Shown here: positions 23,651 through 31,818 of the stretch, piece after piece
How positions within the stretch are numbered: the first letter of the stretch is position 1
How the letters are laid out: each line of letters starts with the position of its first letter
Assembly (NCBI GenBank): GCA_965246745.1
Contig: OZ251980.1
Coordinates: forward strand, 1,054,001 to 1,118,000
Direction: 5' to 3'
Source: JANXMY01 sp965246745
GTDB lineage: Bacteria > Armatimonadota > Armatimonadia > Armatimonadales > Capsulimonadaceae
Length of the DNA stretch: 64,000 nt
Notes under the pieces: generated by a model
Database searches by the model: none
The model's input: only the letters and a program-made list of their open reading frames with translations
What the model was told of the DNA's origin: nothing
Translations under genes and position numbers: made by a program

Positions 23651-25273
23651 TTATGCCGCGCGGACATGGAGCACGTCTTCGTAGGCATACACGGCGTTGC
23701 GCCCGGCCCCTTTGGCGGAGTACAGGGCGATGTCGGCTTTTTTCACCAGGTCGCGGGCCGTGCCGGCATCGGAAGGGAAGGTCGCGACCCCGAGACTGAC
23801 CGTGACCTGCGCCGCGCCGCTGCTGACGGCCAGCGGCGCTTCGGCGTTCTGGTTCGGCAGGGCAAACGCGGTGCCGGCAACCGACCGGCGGACACGCTCG
23901 GCAATGAGCCGGGCTTCGGCGGCGTCGGTTTCCGGGCAAAGAATGACAAACTCTTCGCCGCCGTAGCGGGCGGGGCGGTCCACGCTCCGCAGGGCATTGC
24001 GAAGCACCACGGCAAGCTGCCCGAGCAGGGCGTCGCCGGCCTGATGGCCGCGCGTGTCGTTGAACGATTTGAAATGGTCAATGTCAAGTAAAATCAGCGA
24101 CAGCGGGCGATGGTAGCGCTCGGCGCGGGCCAGCTCATCGGCCAGGGTTTCCTCAAACTGCCGAAAGTTGTCCAGTCCGGTCAGGGCATCGGAGTAGGCC
24201 AGCGACCGGAAGCCCTGCTGGAACAGCAGCCGGTGCAGCGGGAAGATGGCGCGGGCGGCCAGATGCTCCAGCCGCGAAACGCCGGCGGCGGAAAGCGCGT
24301 CGGGGCGGTGGAAGCCGACATACAGCATGCCGAGCAGCCCTTCGACATTCGCCAGCGGCAGGCAGGCGAACGAATGCGCGTCGGGGTCAATCGCAAACAG
24401 CGGCGACGCGCCCGGTCCTTCGGCGGCGAACGCCCGCAGGCTGAGGCCGCCCTGCCCGTTCTGCACCGGCTCCGCCACCCACCACCCGTCGGCGCGGGCA
24501 TCGTCAATCGCCAGCGCCGGCAGCAGCGGGGCCGCGCCGGGCGGGGCCGAGGCCGCGCGAAGCTCCAAAGTCCGCCCGTCATCGGCTTTCAAGTACACCG
24601 CGCAGACTTCGCACTTGGAATGCTCCTGAACGTTCAGCAAAATCAAGTTCAGGGTCATGTCCAGGTCAATCGCCGAGTCCATCTGCTGCGACATGTCAAG
24701 CATCTCGGACAAGTCTTCTTTTTCGGAGCTGAGGGCGGACACCCGGTTTTCCATCTGCGCCCGCAGCGCCCCGCCGAACAGGGCGATGGCCGGAAAGCTG
24801 AGGGCAACCGCGACCGCCCGCAGCGACGGCAGGGCGGCCGGCCACCGGCCGTCGGCGGCCAGCAGCGCCGCCGCGCCGACCATCAACGCGGCGGCGGCGA
24901 AGCCGAGCCGCAGGCTGTAGCAGAGCGCCGCCAGCAGCACCGGCAGGTACAGCGCACAGTGCAGCGGCGATTCCGCGCCGCCGGTTAAAAATACATATGC
25001 CGTGACCAGCGCGGCAAATGCGCCTGTGATCGCCGCCCCGTTTCGCCCGCCGGTTTCCCCGCCGACGAGCAGCCAGCCCCGGCTTTGGGCCAGCAGGTAC
25101 AATCCGGCAAACAGCAGGCCGAGACCGATCATGGGCACAGGCGGCCCGCCGGCGAGTATGCCGACGGTGCCGGCCAGCAGGCCGAAGGCGGGTGTATACA
25201 GACGTTTCCACGCGGCCTGCGCCTGCTGCGTTTTTTCACTGATTTTTTTTTCGCTGCTTTGCTGCTTCGTCAA
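23651..25273 (-). CDS. Membrane diguanylate cyclase: TM region-GAF-GGDEF
   Basis: The product has about 540 residues, read from TTG 25273, which follows AGGT and lies just after the argH stop; longer frames would overlap argH by 160 bp. Residues about 20-165 form several membrane helices. A coiled segment (ENRVSALSSEKEDLSEML) leads into a GAF domain (about 200-350, with CEVCAVYLK and FACLPLANVEGLLGMLYVG). The GGDEF domain (about 370-535) has DALTGLDNFRQFE, DIDHFKSFND and the active-site loop RYGGEEF. It makes cyclic di-GMP from two GTP. No RxxD inhibitory site is evident before the loop. It is co-directional with argH. Confidence 0.88.
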   Translation of the reverse strand: MTKQQSSEKKISEKTQQAQAAWKRLYTPAFGLLAGTVGILAGGPPVPMIGLGLLFAGLYLLAQSRGWLLVGGETGGRNGAAITGAFAALVTAYVFLTGGAESPLHCALYLPVLLAALCYSLRLGFAAAALMVGAAALLAADGRWPAALPSLRAVAVALSFPAIALFGGALRAQMENRVSALSSEKEDLSEMLDMSQQMDSAIDLDMTLNLILLNVQEHSKCEVCAVYLKADDGRTLELRAASAPPGAAPLLPALAIDDARADGWWVAEPVQNGQGGLSLRAFAAEGPGASPLFAIDPDAHSFACLPLANVEGLLGMLYVGFHRPDALSAAGVSRLEHLAARAIFPLHRLLFQQGFRSLAYSDALTGLDNFRQFEETLADELARAERYHRPLSLILLDIDHFKSFNDTRGHQAGDALLGQLAVVLRNALRSVDRPARYGGEEFVILCPETDAAEARLIAERVRRSVAGTAFALPNQNAEAPLAVSSGAAQVTVSLGVATFPSDAGTARDLVKKADIALYSAKGAGRNAVYAYEDVLHVRAA

Positions 25274-25280
25274 ATTGGTC

Positions 25281-26696
25281 TTACCTATCTTGTCTTGCTT
25301 TTGTTGTCTTGCTTTGCGCTGCCCGCGCCAGGGCGAGCTGCGCTTCGACCGCCTGACGCCCGGTTCCTCCGAAGGCGGCTCGGGCGTCGGCGGAGCCGCG
25401 CGGGGACACCAGCGCGGCGGGGTCCGCCCCCCCAAACAACGGGGAAGCGGCGGTTAAGTCATCTTCGGTCAGGTCTTCCAGCGCGATCCCGCGCCGAAGG
25501 CAGTCCGCGACAATTTTGCCGACCACTGCATGCGCCTGCCGGAACGGGAGATTTTGGCGCACTAAATGGTCCGCTAGGTCGGTCGCGGTCGAGAAGTCGC
25601 CGCGCAGCGACGCCGCCATTTTGTCTGAGTTGAACTCCGTGTTTTGCAGCAGCGTGTTCATCACGCCGAGGCACACTTGGGCTGTATCCAAAGCGTCAAA
25701 TACCCGCTCTTTGTCTTCCTGCATGTCTTTGTTGTAGGCCAGCGGCAGGCCCTTCATCAGTGTCAGCAGCGCGGAGAGGTCGCCGAAGACCCGGCCGCTT
25801 TTGCCGCGCACCAGCTCGGCCACATCCGGGTTTTTCTTTTGCGGCATGATGGACGACCCGGTAGTCACGCTGTCTCCCATTTCCGCCCAGCCGAACTCCG
25901 GCGTGCTCCACAGGATCAATTCCTCGCAGAGTCTTGATAAATGCACCATGACGAGAGACAGTGCCGCGACGGTTTCAATCGCAAAATCCCGGTCGGATAC
26001 GGCGTCCAGGCTGTTGGCGATTATCCCGTCAAACCCTAACAGCTCCGCGACACGCTCCCGGTTGATGGGAAACGTCGTCCCCGCCAGCGCCCCGGCCCCG
26101 AGCGGCAGCAGGTTCACCCGCGCCCGCGCCTGACTCAGCCGCTCGCCGTCGCGCTCCAGCATCCAAAAGTAGGCTAAAAGATGGTGTGCCAATCGAATCG
26201 GCTGGGCATGCTGCAAATGGGTCATTCCCGGCAGCAGCGTGTCCAGATGCGCGTCCGCCAGCGTTACCAGCGTTTCTTGCAGCGCTTTGATTTGTTCCCC
26301 TAAGCCGTCAATCGCCTCCCGCACATACAGCCGCAGATCGGTCGCCACTTGGTCGTTGCGGGACCGGGCCGTGTGCAGCTTGCCCGCCACCGGCCCGAGC
26401 CGTTCGGTCAAACGCGATTCAACCGCCATGTGTACATCTTCGGCGGTCGGATCAAGCGCCGCCGCGCCCGAATGCAAATCCTCCGCCAGCGCTTGGAGGC
26501 CGCTTTTGATAGTCTCCGCCTCGTCTTGGGGGATTATTCCGCACTCCCCCAGCATTTTCACATGGGAAATACTGCCCTGTATATCATAGGGCCACAGGCG
26601 CTTGTCAAACGACAGGCTGGCATTGAATTCATGGACACGCGCATCGGTTTCCGCCGAGAACCGCCCGGCCCAAAGTTTCGGCGCAGAAGCAGACAT
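25281..26696 (-). CDS. argH: Argininosuccinate lyase
   Basis: The product has 471 residues, the usual length. The fumarase/aspartase superfamily signature GSSIMPQKKNPDVAEL is intact, together with the HTARSRNDQVATDLRL and MTHLQHAQPIRLAHHLLAY motifs that carry the catalytic His and Ser/Lys. It cleaves argininosuccinate into arginine and fumarate, the last step of the pathway. It is the most downstream arg gene of the cluster and is separated from argG by an ankyrin-repeat gene and a REP-like repeat. The start at 26696 has AAAGGAG upstream. Confidence 0.97.
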   Translation of the reverse strand: MSASAPKLWAGRFSAETDARVHEFNASLSFDKRLWPYDIQGSISHVKMLGECGIIPQDEAETIKSGLQALAEDLHSGAAALDPTAEDVHMAVESRLTERLGPVAGKLHTARSRNDQVATDLRLYVREAIDGLGEQIKALQETLVTLADAHLDTLLPGMTHLQHAQPIRLAHHLLAYFWMLERDGERLSQARARVNLLPLGAGALAGTTFPINRERVAELLGFDGIIANSLDAVSDRDFAIETVAALSLVMVHLSRLCEELILWSTPEFGWAEMGDSVTTGSSIMPQKKNPDVAELVRGKSGRVFGDLSALLTLMKGLPLAYNKDMQEDKERVFDALDTAQVCLGVMNTLLQNTEFNSDKMAASLRGDFSTATDLADHLVRQNLPFRQAHAVVGKIVADCLRRGIALEDLTEDDLTAASPLFGGADPAALVSPRGSADARAAFGGTGRQAVEAQLALARAAQSKTTKARQDR

Positions 26697-26717
26697 ACAG
26701 AACTCCTTTGAGAGAGA

Positions 26718-26776
26718 AACCCAGGGCTGAACCCCTGGGCTTTAAAAGGGCAAGCTCCCGCCTTCGCGGGCGAAGA
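26718..26776. repeat. REP-like repeat, family A, half element
   Basis: A hairpin around GGGCTGAACCC is followed by a second short hairpin with CCCGCCTTCGCGGGCG. It is the degenerate, single-arm form of the family seen at 29306, 29831, 31643, 37456 and 55386. It lies between argH and the ankyrin gene. Confidence 0.75.
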
Positions 26777-26783
26777 TTACAGA

Positions 26784-28001
26784 TTACTCCGTCGCCCCCG
26801 CCGCCCGCAGGATTTCCACTACCCGCGTGCTTCGCTCTGCCGCCGCTTGCAAAACTTCTTCCGGGGCATGGCGTCCTATCTTCCCTTGATGCTCCGCACC
26901 GTCGGTCATTACCAGCGCTTCGCGAAGCGCTGTGCGTCCGCTCTCGCTCCGGGCGTTGACATCCGCGCCTGCCTCCAGCAAGAGTTTTACGGTGTCGGGC
27001 ACACGGTTCGGCTGCTCGTAGCTGCGCCCGGCGGCGACCATCAGCGCCGTCACGCCGCACTCCCAGCGTCCCCGCCCGTCGGTAACAGCATTGACATCTG
27101 CGCCTGCCTTCAGCAAAATTTCAACCTGCTCAGGAAAACATACTTCAGCCCACTGGAACAGTACCGGTACCCCTACATTATTCCGGGCGTTCGGGTTTGC
27201 TCCCTTTTCCAGCCATTCCTGCATCTGTTCGGGATGACGCATCAGCTCAACGCCGTGCATAATCTTTTTGTCTTTATATTCCTGCGACAAGTTTTCGTCG
27301 CCGACAAGCCGGAACTGCCGACCTGCAAAGTTGCCGTTTGCTTCTGCAATGTCCCGATATCGGCATACGTCTAACTCTTCGGCAATTCCAAACAGCTTTG
27401 CCAGATCACCGGCCTGCGCTTCGGCAAACTGGTATTTCCGACGCGCTAGTTGCTTCCACTCCTCCCGCATGGCATCAGGGGTAGTTTTGAGTGCCTTCGC
27501 AAACATCAGCAGGTGTTTTTCGGCCATCATGGGGCCAGGCGGGAGGTCTTCGTCAGGAACAGTCGAAAGCGGCGGCTGCAAGACTTCCTGAACTGCCGAG
27601 TAGCCGATGCCGGGCATGCAGTATTGGACCAGCGCTTCGGGCCTGCCGCGCACTCGTTTTCGCTCGGCCGCATTCGGCGGCGGCGCGTCTTCATCATTCG
27701 GGTCCGTCCCCCATTCGGGGTCAGAGTTAAACTCATCCCGCAGCTTCCCGTTTTCGTACAAGCTGTACATGAATACGTCGCTGTCGTAGACATTCCAGGA
27801 GAAAACGCCGCAGGCGAGGCTTGCGGACAAGCGCTCGGCAAGCGTATCGGTATCCGTCGCCCCGCCTTCCGGGTAGACGCCGACCCAGCCGCCGACGGAC
27901 GGCGAGACGTAAGCGAGTTCTTTGAGCAGCGTCGTCAGGGCCGCGACGACCGCTTCTTGTGAGTTGGCGCGAACCTGGCAGTTGGAGTAGGTTGTTCCCA
28001 T
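26784..28001 (-). CDS. Ankyrin-repeat protein
   Basis: The product has about 405 residues. The first 260 residues are unrecognised, acidic and include a DPNDEDAPPPNAAERKR linker. From about residue 270 come ankyrin repeats (WLEKGANPNARNNVGVPVLFQWA, ILLKAGADVNAVTDG, VKLLLEAGADVNARSESGRTALREAL). It is soluble, with no signal peptide. Ankyrin repeats mediate protein-protein contacts. I chose ATG 28001 (GGGGGG ahead) over 28016. It interrupts argG and argH and has no visible link to arginine synthesis. Confidence 0.78.
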   Translation of the reverse strand: MGTTYSNCQVRANSQEAVVAALTTLLKELAYVSPSVGGWVGVYPEGGATDTDTLAERLSASLACGVFSWNVYDSDVFMYSLYENGKLRDEFNSDPEWGTDPNDEDAPPPNAAERKRVRGRPEALVQYCMPGIGYSAVQEVLQPPLSTVPDEDLPPGPMMAEKHLLMFAKALKTTPDAMREEWKQLARRKYQFAEAQAGDLAKLFGIAEELDVCRYRDIAEANGNFAGRQFRLVGDENLSQEYKDKKIMHGVELMRHPEQMQEWLEKGANPNARNNVGVPVLFQWAEVCFPEQVEILLKAGADVNAVTDGRGRWECGVTALMVAAGRSYEQPNRVPDTVKLLLEAGADVNARSESGRTALREALVMTDGAEHQGKIGRHAPEEVLQAAAERSTRVVEILRAAGATE

Positions 28002-28067
28002 GCAGTGCCCCCCCATTAAGAAAGTGAAAAATCGGAAGAGGGGCGCGGCAAGCAGCGCCCCTACAAA

Positions 28068-29267
28068 TTATTGGCCCATCTTCTCTTTTAAGGCCCAGTA
28101 CATGCGGGACTGCATGCCGTGGGTCTGGACGTTGCCGACGCTTAATCTTTGGTCGAAGGTCTTGGAGTCGAACGAGGCTAAGTCTTCGCTATATAAAGCC
28201 CACTCGGACGACCGGCCGATCACGGTGAGGCTGCTCTTGAAGAGGCGCAGGGTGACGGTTCCGGTGACGCGCTCTTGGATTTTGTTGATGAACGATTCCA
28301 GGTCGTCTTTCAGCGGGTCGAACCAGAGGCCGTAATACGCCAGCTCGCCCCACTGCTGGTCTACCATCGCTTTGAATTTGCGCTCGGCGGCGGTGGCGAC
28401 GAGAGACTCCAAAGCGGCATGGGCCTTGATCAGCACGGTAGACGCCGGGCATTCGTAGTTTTCGCGCACTTTCAGGCCGAGCAGCCGGTCTTCCATGATG
28501 TCCACTCGCCCGACCCCGTTGTCCCCGGCGATGGTGTTCAATCGGGTGACGAGAGTTAAACCGTCCAGCCGCTCGCCGTCGAGCGACACGGGGACGCCGT
28601 TCTCGAAGCCGATTGTCAGCGTTTGGGGCATGGCGTTGGCCGTGTCAATGCCTTTGGTCCACTGGAAGATTTCTTCCGGCGGGGCGTAGTTCGGCTCTTC
28701 GAGATGCCCGCCTTCGATAGAGCGGCCCCAAAGATTTTCGTCAATGGACCAGATTTTGTCGGCGCTCACCGAGATCGGGATGTTTTTGAGCTTGGCGTAC
28801 TCGATTTCTTCCGTCCGCGTGTAGTTGTGCTCACGCATCGGGGCGATAATCGGCGTGTCGGGCAGCAAAGCCCGCATGACATACTCAATCCGAAACTGGT
28901 CGTTGCCTTTGCCGGTGCAGCCGTGGCAGAACGCATCGGCCCCGAGCTGCTTTGCGATCTCGACGGCTTGGAGGGCGATCAAGGGCCGGGCGATGGCGGT
29001 GGACAGCGGGTAGCCCTGGTAATCGCCGTTGGCTTTGACCGCCGGCCAGCAGTAATGCTCGACAAACTCAGACTTCACATCGGCGGTGTAATGCTCGCAA
29101 CCCAGGGCGCGGGCGCGTGTCTCGGCGCTTTGGACATCGGCGGCGGGCTGCCCGACATCTACGGTGACGGTGACGATGCGCTCGAAGCCGTAGTCTTCGC
29201 GCATCATGGGAATGGCGACGGAGGTGTCGAGGCCGCCGGAATAAACGAGAACAACGGTTTTGGGCAT
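28068..29267 (-). CDS. argG: Argininosuccinate synthase
   Basis: The product has 399 residues, the family length. The PP-loop is VLVYSGGLDTSVAIPMM near the start, followed by GCTGKGNDQFRIE, IPISVSADKIWSIDENLWGRSIEGG and the C-terminal tetramer region (MYWALKEKMGQ). It joins citrulline and aspartate using ATP to give argininosuccinate. AAGGAA precedes ATG 29267. It is preceded in transcription order by a transposase and repeats, and followed by the ankyrin gene. Confidence 0.97.
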   Translation of the reverse strand: MPKTVVLVYSGGLDTSVAIPMMREDYGFERIVTVTVDVGQPAADVQSAETRARALGCEHYTADVKSEFVEHYCWPAVKANGDYQGYPLSTAIARPLIALQAVEIAKQLGADAFCHGCTGKGNDQFRIEYVMRALLPDTPIIAPMREHNYTRTEEIEYAKLKNIPISVSADKIWSIDENLWGRSIEGGHLEEPNYAPPEEIFQWTKGIDTANAMPQTLTIGFENGVPVSLDGERLDGLTLVTRLNTIAGDNGVGRVDIMEDRLLGLKVRENYECPASTVLIKAHAALESLVATAAERKFKAMVDQQWGELAYYGLWFDPLKDDLESFINKIQERVTGTVTLRLFKSSLTVIGRSSEWALYSEDLASFDSKTFDQRLSVGNVQTHGMQSRMYWALKEKMGQ

Positions 29268-29305
29268 GGGTGGGTTCCTTTAAGATGATAAGCGAAGATA
29301 AAGAA

Positions 29306-29360
29306 CACGGGGCTGAACCCCCGTGCTTTAAACGTGCAATTCCCCGCCTTCGCGGGCAGC
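29306..29360. repeat. REP-like repeat, family A, half element at the transposase 3' end
   Basis: It begins CACGGGGCTGAACCC and ends in the CCGCCTTCGCGGGC hairpin. The last codons and the stop of the Y1 transposase (29328) lie inside it. Confidence 0.88.
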
Positions 29361-29789
29361 GGAGTAAGAATAAAATTTGGGTTCGGGTTCGCAGGACGGC
29401 CAGAGGGAATGGCCGGCGTGATGCTGTTTTTGGTTTTCGATGTAGTGCGTAATGAGCGTCACCTGCGACGGGCTGACGGAATGGTCGCTGTAGCCGCCCT
29501 GCCACTTGAAGGCCCAGGTCGGCGAGCCGTGCGTTGTATTAAGCGCTTTTGATGACACGCCTTTGACGGCTTCCATGAAATCGGCGAGGCAGAGCGTGCG
29601 CGGCAGCGACACCAGCAGATGCACATGGTCGGCGACGCCGCCCAGCGCGTGAACTGTGACTTTAAGATGTCGGCACTGCGATTGGATCAGCGCGTAGGCT
29701 TCCTGTTCTATGTGTCCCGTCAAAAGCGGTTCGCGGTCCCAGGTCGTCCAGACCAAATGCGTGAAACTGCGATGAAAACTGTGTGCCAT
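29328..29789 (-). CDS. REP-associated tyrosine (Y1) transposase
   Basis: The product has 153 residues, one Y1_Tnp domain of the IS200/IS605 type. The metal-binding HUH motif is DHVHLLVSL (residues about 54-62). The catalytic Tyr is in ITHYIENQKQHH (about residue 122). The start region is HSFHRSFTHLVWTTWDREPLL, typical of RAYT-like proteins. It is flanked by family A palindromes on both sides (29306-29360 and 29831-29957), and other copies recur in nearby gaps. RAYTs nick and join REP hairpins as single strands. Both catalytic motifs are intact. The C-terminal tail is encoded by the repeat itself. Confidence 0.9.
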   Translation of the reverse strand: MAHSFHRSFTHLVWTTWDREPLLTGHIEQEAYALIQSQCRHLKVTVHALGGVADHVHLLVSLPRTLCLADFMEAVKGVSSKALNTTHGSPTWAFKWQGGYSDHSVSPSQVTLITHYIENQKQHHAGHSLWPSCEPEPKFYSYSAAREGGELHV

Positions 29790-29830
29790 GTGTCCCTCCG
29801 TGGATAGTGAAAATGTAAATGTTTAGGAAA

Positions 29831-29957
29831 CACGGGGCTGAACCCGCCGTGCTTTGAAGGGCAATTCCCCGAGGGTAAGGGCAGCGAACGTCCCTTGAAA
29901 TCCTCGCCCGCGAAGGCGGGAGCTTGCTCTTCAAAGCACGGCGGGTTCAGCCCCGTG
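29831..29957. repeat. REP-like repeat, family A, paired (inverted) element
   Basis: The arms are inverted: CACGGGGCTGAACCCGCCG on the left and its complement on the right, with inner hairpins CCCGCGAAGGCGGG. It lies upstream of the transposase and 15 bp downstream of argF. Confidence 0.9.
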
Positions 29958-29972
29958 TCCTCTCTTTCCTCC

Positions 29973-31616
29973 TCACAGCACCAGCGCCAAAATCGCCTTC
30001 TGCGCGTGCAGCCGATTTTCCGCCTGATCAAACACCACCGAATGGGGGCCGTCAAGCACGTCCGCCGTGATCTCCTCGCCCCGGTGCGCCGGGAGGCAGT
30101 GCATGACCAAAGCGTCGGGCTTGGCATGGCTCATCAGCGCGGCGTTGACCTGGAACGGGGCGAAGATTTCGGCCCGCGCGGCGGCTTCGGCTTCCTGCCC
30201 CATCGAGGCCCAGACATCGGTATACACGGCGTCGGCACCCGAGACGCCCTCGGCGGGGTCGTGGGTCAGTGTCAGCACGGCCCCGGTCTCGGACGCAAAG
30301 CCGACGGCGGCTTGCCAGAGCGCGGGGTCGGGTTCGTAGCCGGGCGGGCAGGCCAGGCGAAAATGCGTACCGACTCTCGCGGCCAGCAGCATCAGCGAAT
30401 GCGCGACATTGTTGCCGTCGCCGATATACGAAAGCGTCAGCCCCGCTAAGTTCCCCTTGCGCTCGGCCAATGTCTGGAAATCGGCGAACGCCTGGCACGG
30501 ATGCTCCCGGTCCGACAGGCCGTTGATGACCGGGATGGCGGCGTACTCGGCCAGCTCCAAGACGGCCTGATGGTCGAAGGTCCGGGCCATGATGCCGTCT
30601 ATCCAGCGCTCCAAATTGCGGGCGACATCGGGGACGCTTTCACGCACTCCCAAGCGGCCTTCCAAATAGATCGCATGGCCGCCAAGCTGGGTCATGCCTG
30701 CTTCAAACGTGACACGGGTTCGGAGAGAAGGCTTTTCAAACAGCATCGCCAGCGTCTGCCCCTTCGCGAACAGCGTCTGCGTCTCGTCAAACTTGTGGGT
30801 TTTGAGCCGTGCCGCCACGTCCAAGATCAGATGGATTTCCTCGGCAGTCAAGTCTTCGATGCCGAGAATGTCCCGCCCGCGCAGGCGGCTTTCGCCGAGA
30901 ATATCATACAGGTCCGAGCGCTCCCGCGCCGGCGGGGCCATGCGCTGCGAGTATCTGCCGGATTTTTGGGCGGCGGGCAAAACGTCTGCCGATGGCGCGG
31001 CGGCTGCCGGGACTTGCGGCGCGGCATCATGCCCCAAGACTGCACTCAGTTCCTCCGGGTCGGCATTCGGCTGTTCCGTAAAATACTGCGTGACATCCTG
31101 CAAAATCCGCCGTGCCAGCCGTTCCAGCCCCGCCTTTTGCACGGGAGCATCTTCCGGCGGCAGGGCTTGCCCCGGCTCCCTCCGGCGTCCCTGCATCGCC
31201 CGCACTTCCAGGCGGGTACGGGTGAGGTCTGCGCCCAAGTCTGTCAAAACGCCCCCCGCCAAGCCTTCCGCTTCTCGAATAAGGCCGAGCAGAAGATGCT
31301 CCGTACCGATGTAGTTGTTATCAAGCTGCCGCGCTTCATCATAGGCGAAATCAATGACACGCTTGCCGCGCGGCGCAAGCTGCATATTTTCCCCCAGCCT
31401 GCCGTCCCCGTGTGTGACCTGCCGCTCGATTTCCGCGCGGATGCGTTCCAGGCGAAGCCCCATCCGGTCCAAAATCCGGGCGGCGGTGCTGTCTTTTTCG
31501 CGGGTTAGCCCCAGCAAAAGATGTTCAGTAGAGACGTAGTTCTCGCCCAATTTCCTGGCTTCTTCCTGCGCGTAGAACACCGTTTTTCGCGCTCGTTCGG
31601 TAAATCGCTGCCACAT
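29973..31616 (-). CDS. argF: ClpC-type N-domain fused to ornithine carbamoyltransferase
   Basis: The product has 547 residues from ATG 31616, with AAGGAG 7 bp ahead. Residues 1-140 are a double Clp_N repeat: FTERARKTVFYAQEEARKL, then NYVSTEHLLLGLTRE (27-40) and NYIGTEHLLLGLIRE (101-114). A linker (about 145-235) includes LERLARRILQD, like the ClpC segment after its N-domain. Residues 245-547 are a complete carbamoyltransferase: SLRTR (297-301) binding carbamoyl phosphate, HPCQ (372-375) and HCLP (506-509). It makes citrulline from ornithine. Glu31 and Glu106 match positions that bind phosphoarginine in Bacillus ClpC. No AAA+ domain is present. The fusion has no stop or frameshift between the halves. 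Usual ArgF is about 310 residues. Confidence 0.93.
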   Translation of the reverse strand: MWQRFTERARKTVFYAQEEARKLGENYVSTEHLLLGLTREKDSTAARILDRMGLRLERIRAEIERQVTHGDGRLGENMQLAPRGKRVIDFAYDEARQLDNNYIGTEHLLLGLIREAEGLAGGVLTDLGADLTRTRLEVRAMQGRRREPGQALPPEDAPVQKAGLERLARRILQDVTQYFTEQPNADPEELSAVLGHDAAPQVPAAAAPSADVLPAAQKSGRYSQRMAPPARERSDLYDILGESRLRGRDILGIEDLTAEEIHLILDVAARLKTHKFDETQTLFAKGQTLAMLFEKPSLRTRVTFEAGMTQLGGHAIYLEGRLGVRESVPDVARNLERWIDGIMARTFDHQAVLELAEYAAIPVINGLSDREHPCQAFADFQTLAERKGNLAGLTLSYIGDGNNVAHSLMLLAARVGTHFRLACPPGYEPDPALWQAAVGFASETGAVLTLTHDPAEGVSGADAVYTDVWASMGQEAEAAARAEIFAPFQVNAALMSHAKPDALVMHCLPAHRGEEITADVLDGPHSVVFDQAENRLHAQKAILALVL

Positions 31617-31642
31617 AAGGGTTCTCCTTGTTGACCAGGCCG

Positions 31643-31791
31643 CACGGGGCTGAACCCCCGTGCTTTGAAGAGCAATTCCCCGCCTGCGCGGGCAGAAAAC
31701 CAAAGCGGCTCACATCCTCGCCCGCGTTTCTGACATCTTCGCCCGCGCAGGCGGGAGCTTGCACTTCAAAGCAGGGGGGTTCAGCCCCGTG
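31643..31791. repeat. REP-like repeat, family A, paired element
   Basis: Inverted ends CACGGGGCTGAACCC / GGTTCAGCCCCGTG enclose two GC hairpins and a short spacer. It fills the gap between argD and argF. Its right arm has one substitution run, GCAGGGGGGTT. Confidence 0.9.
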
Positions 31792-31818
31792 TTTCCTCTA
31801 TGCTCCTTCTTCGCTCCC

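Noticed and set aside
23066..23684. Plus-strand frames opposite the cysteine-rich genes
   Set aside because: They are arginine/glycine-rich shadows of the minus-strand genes.
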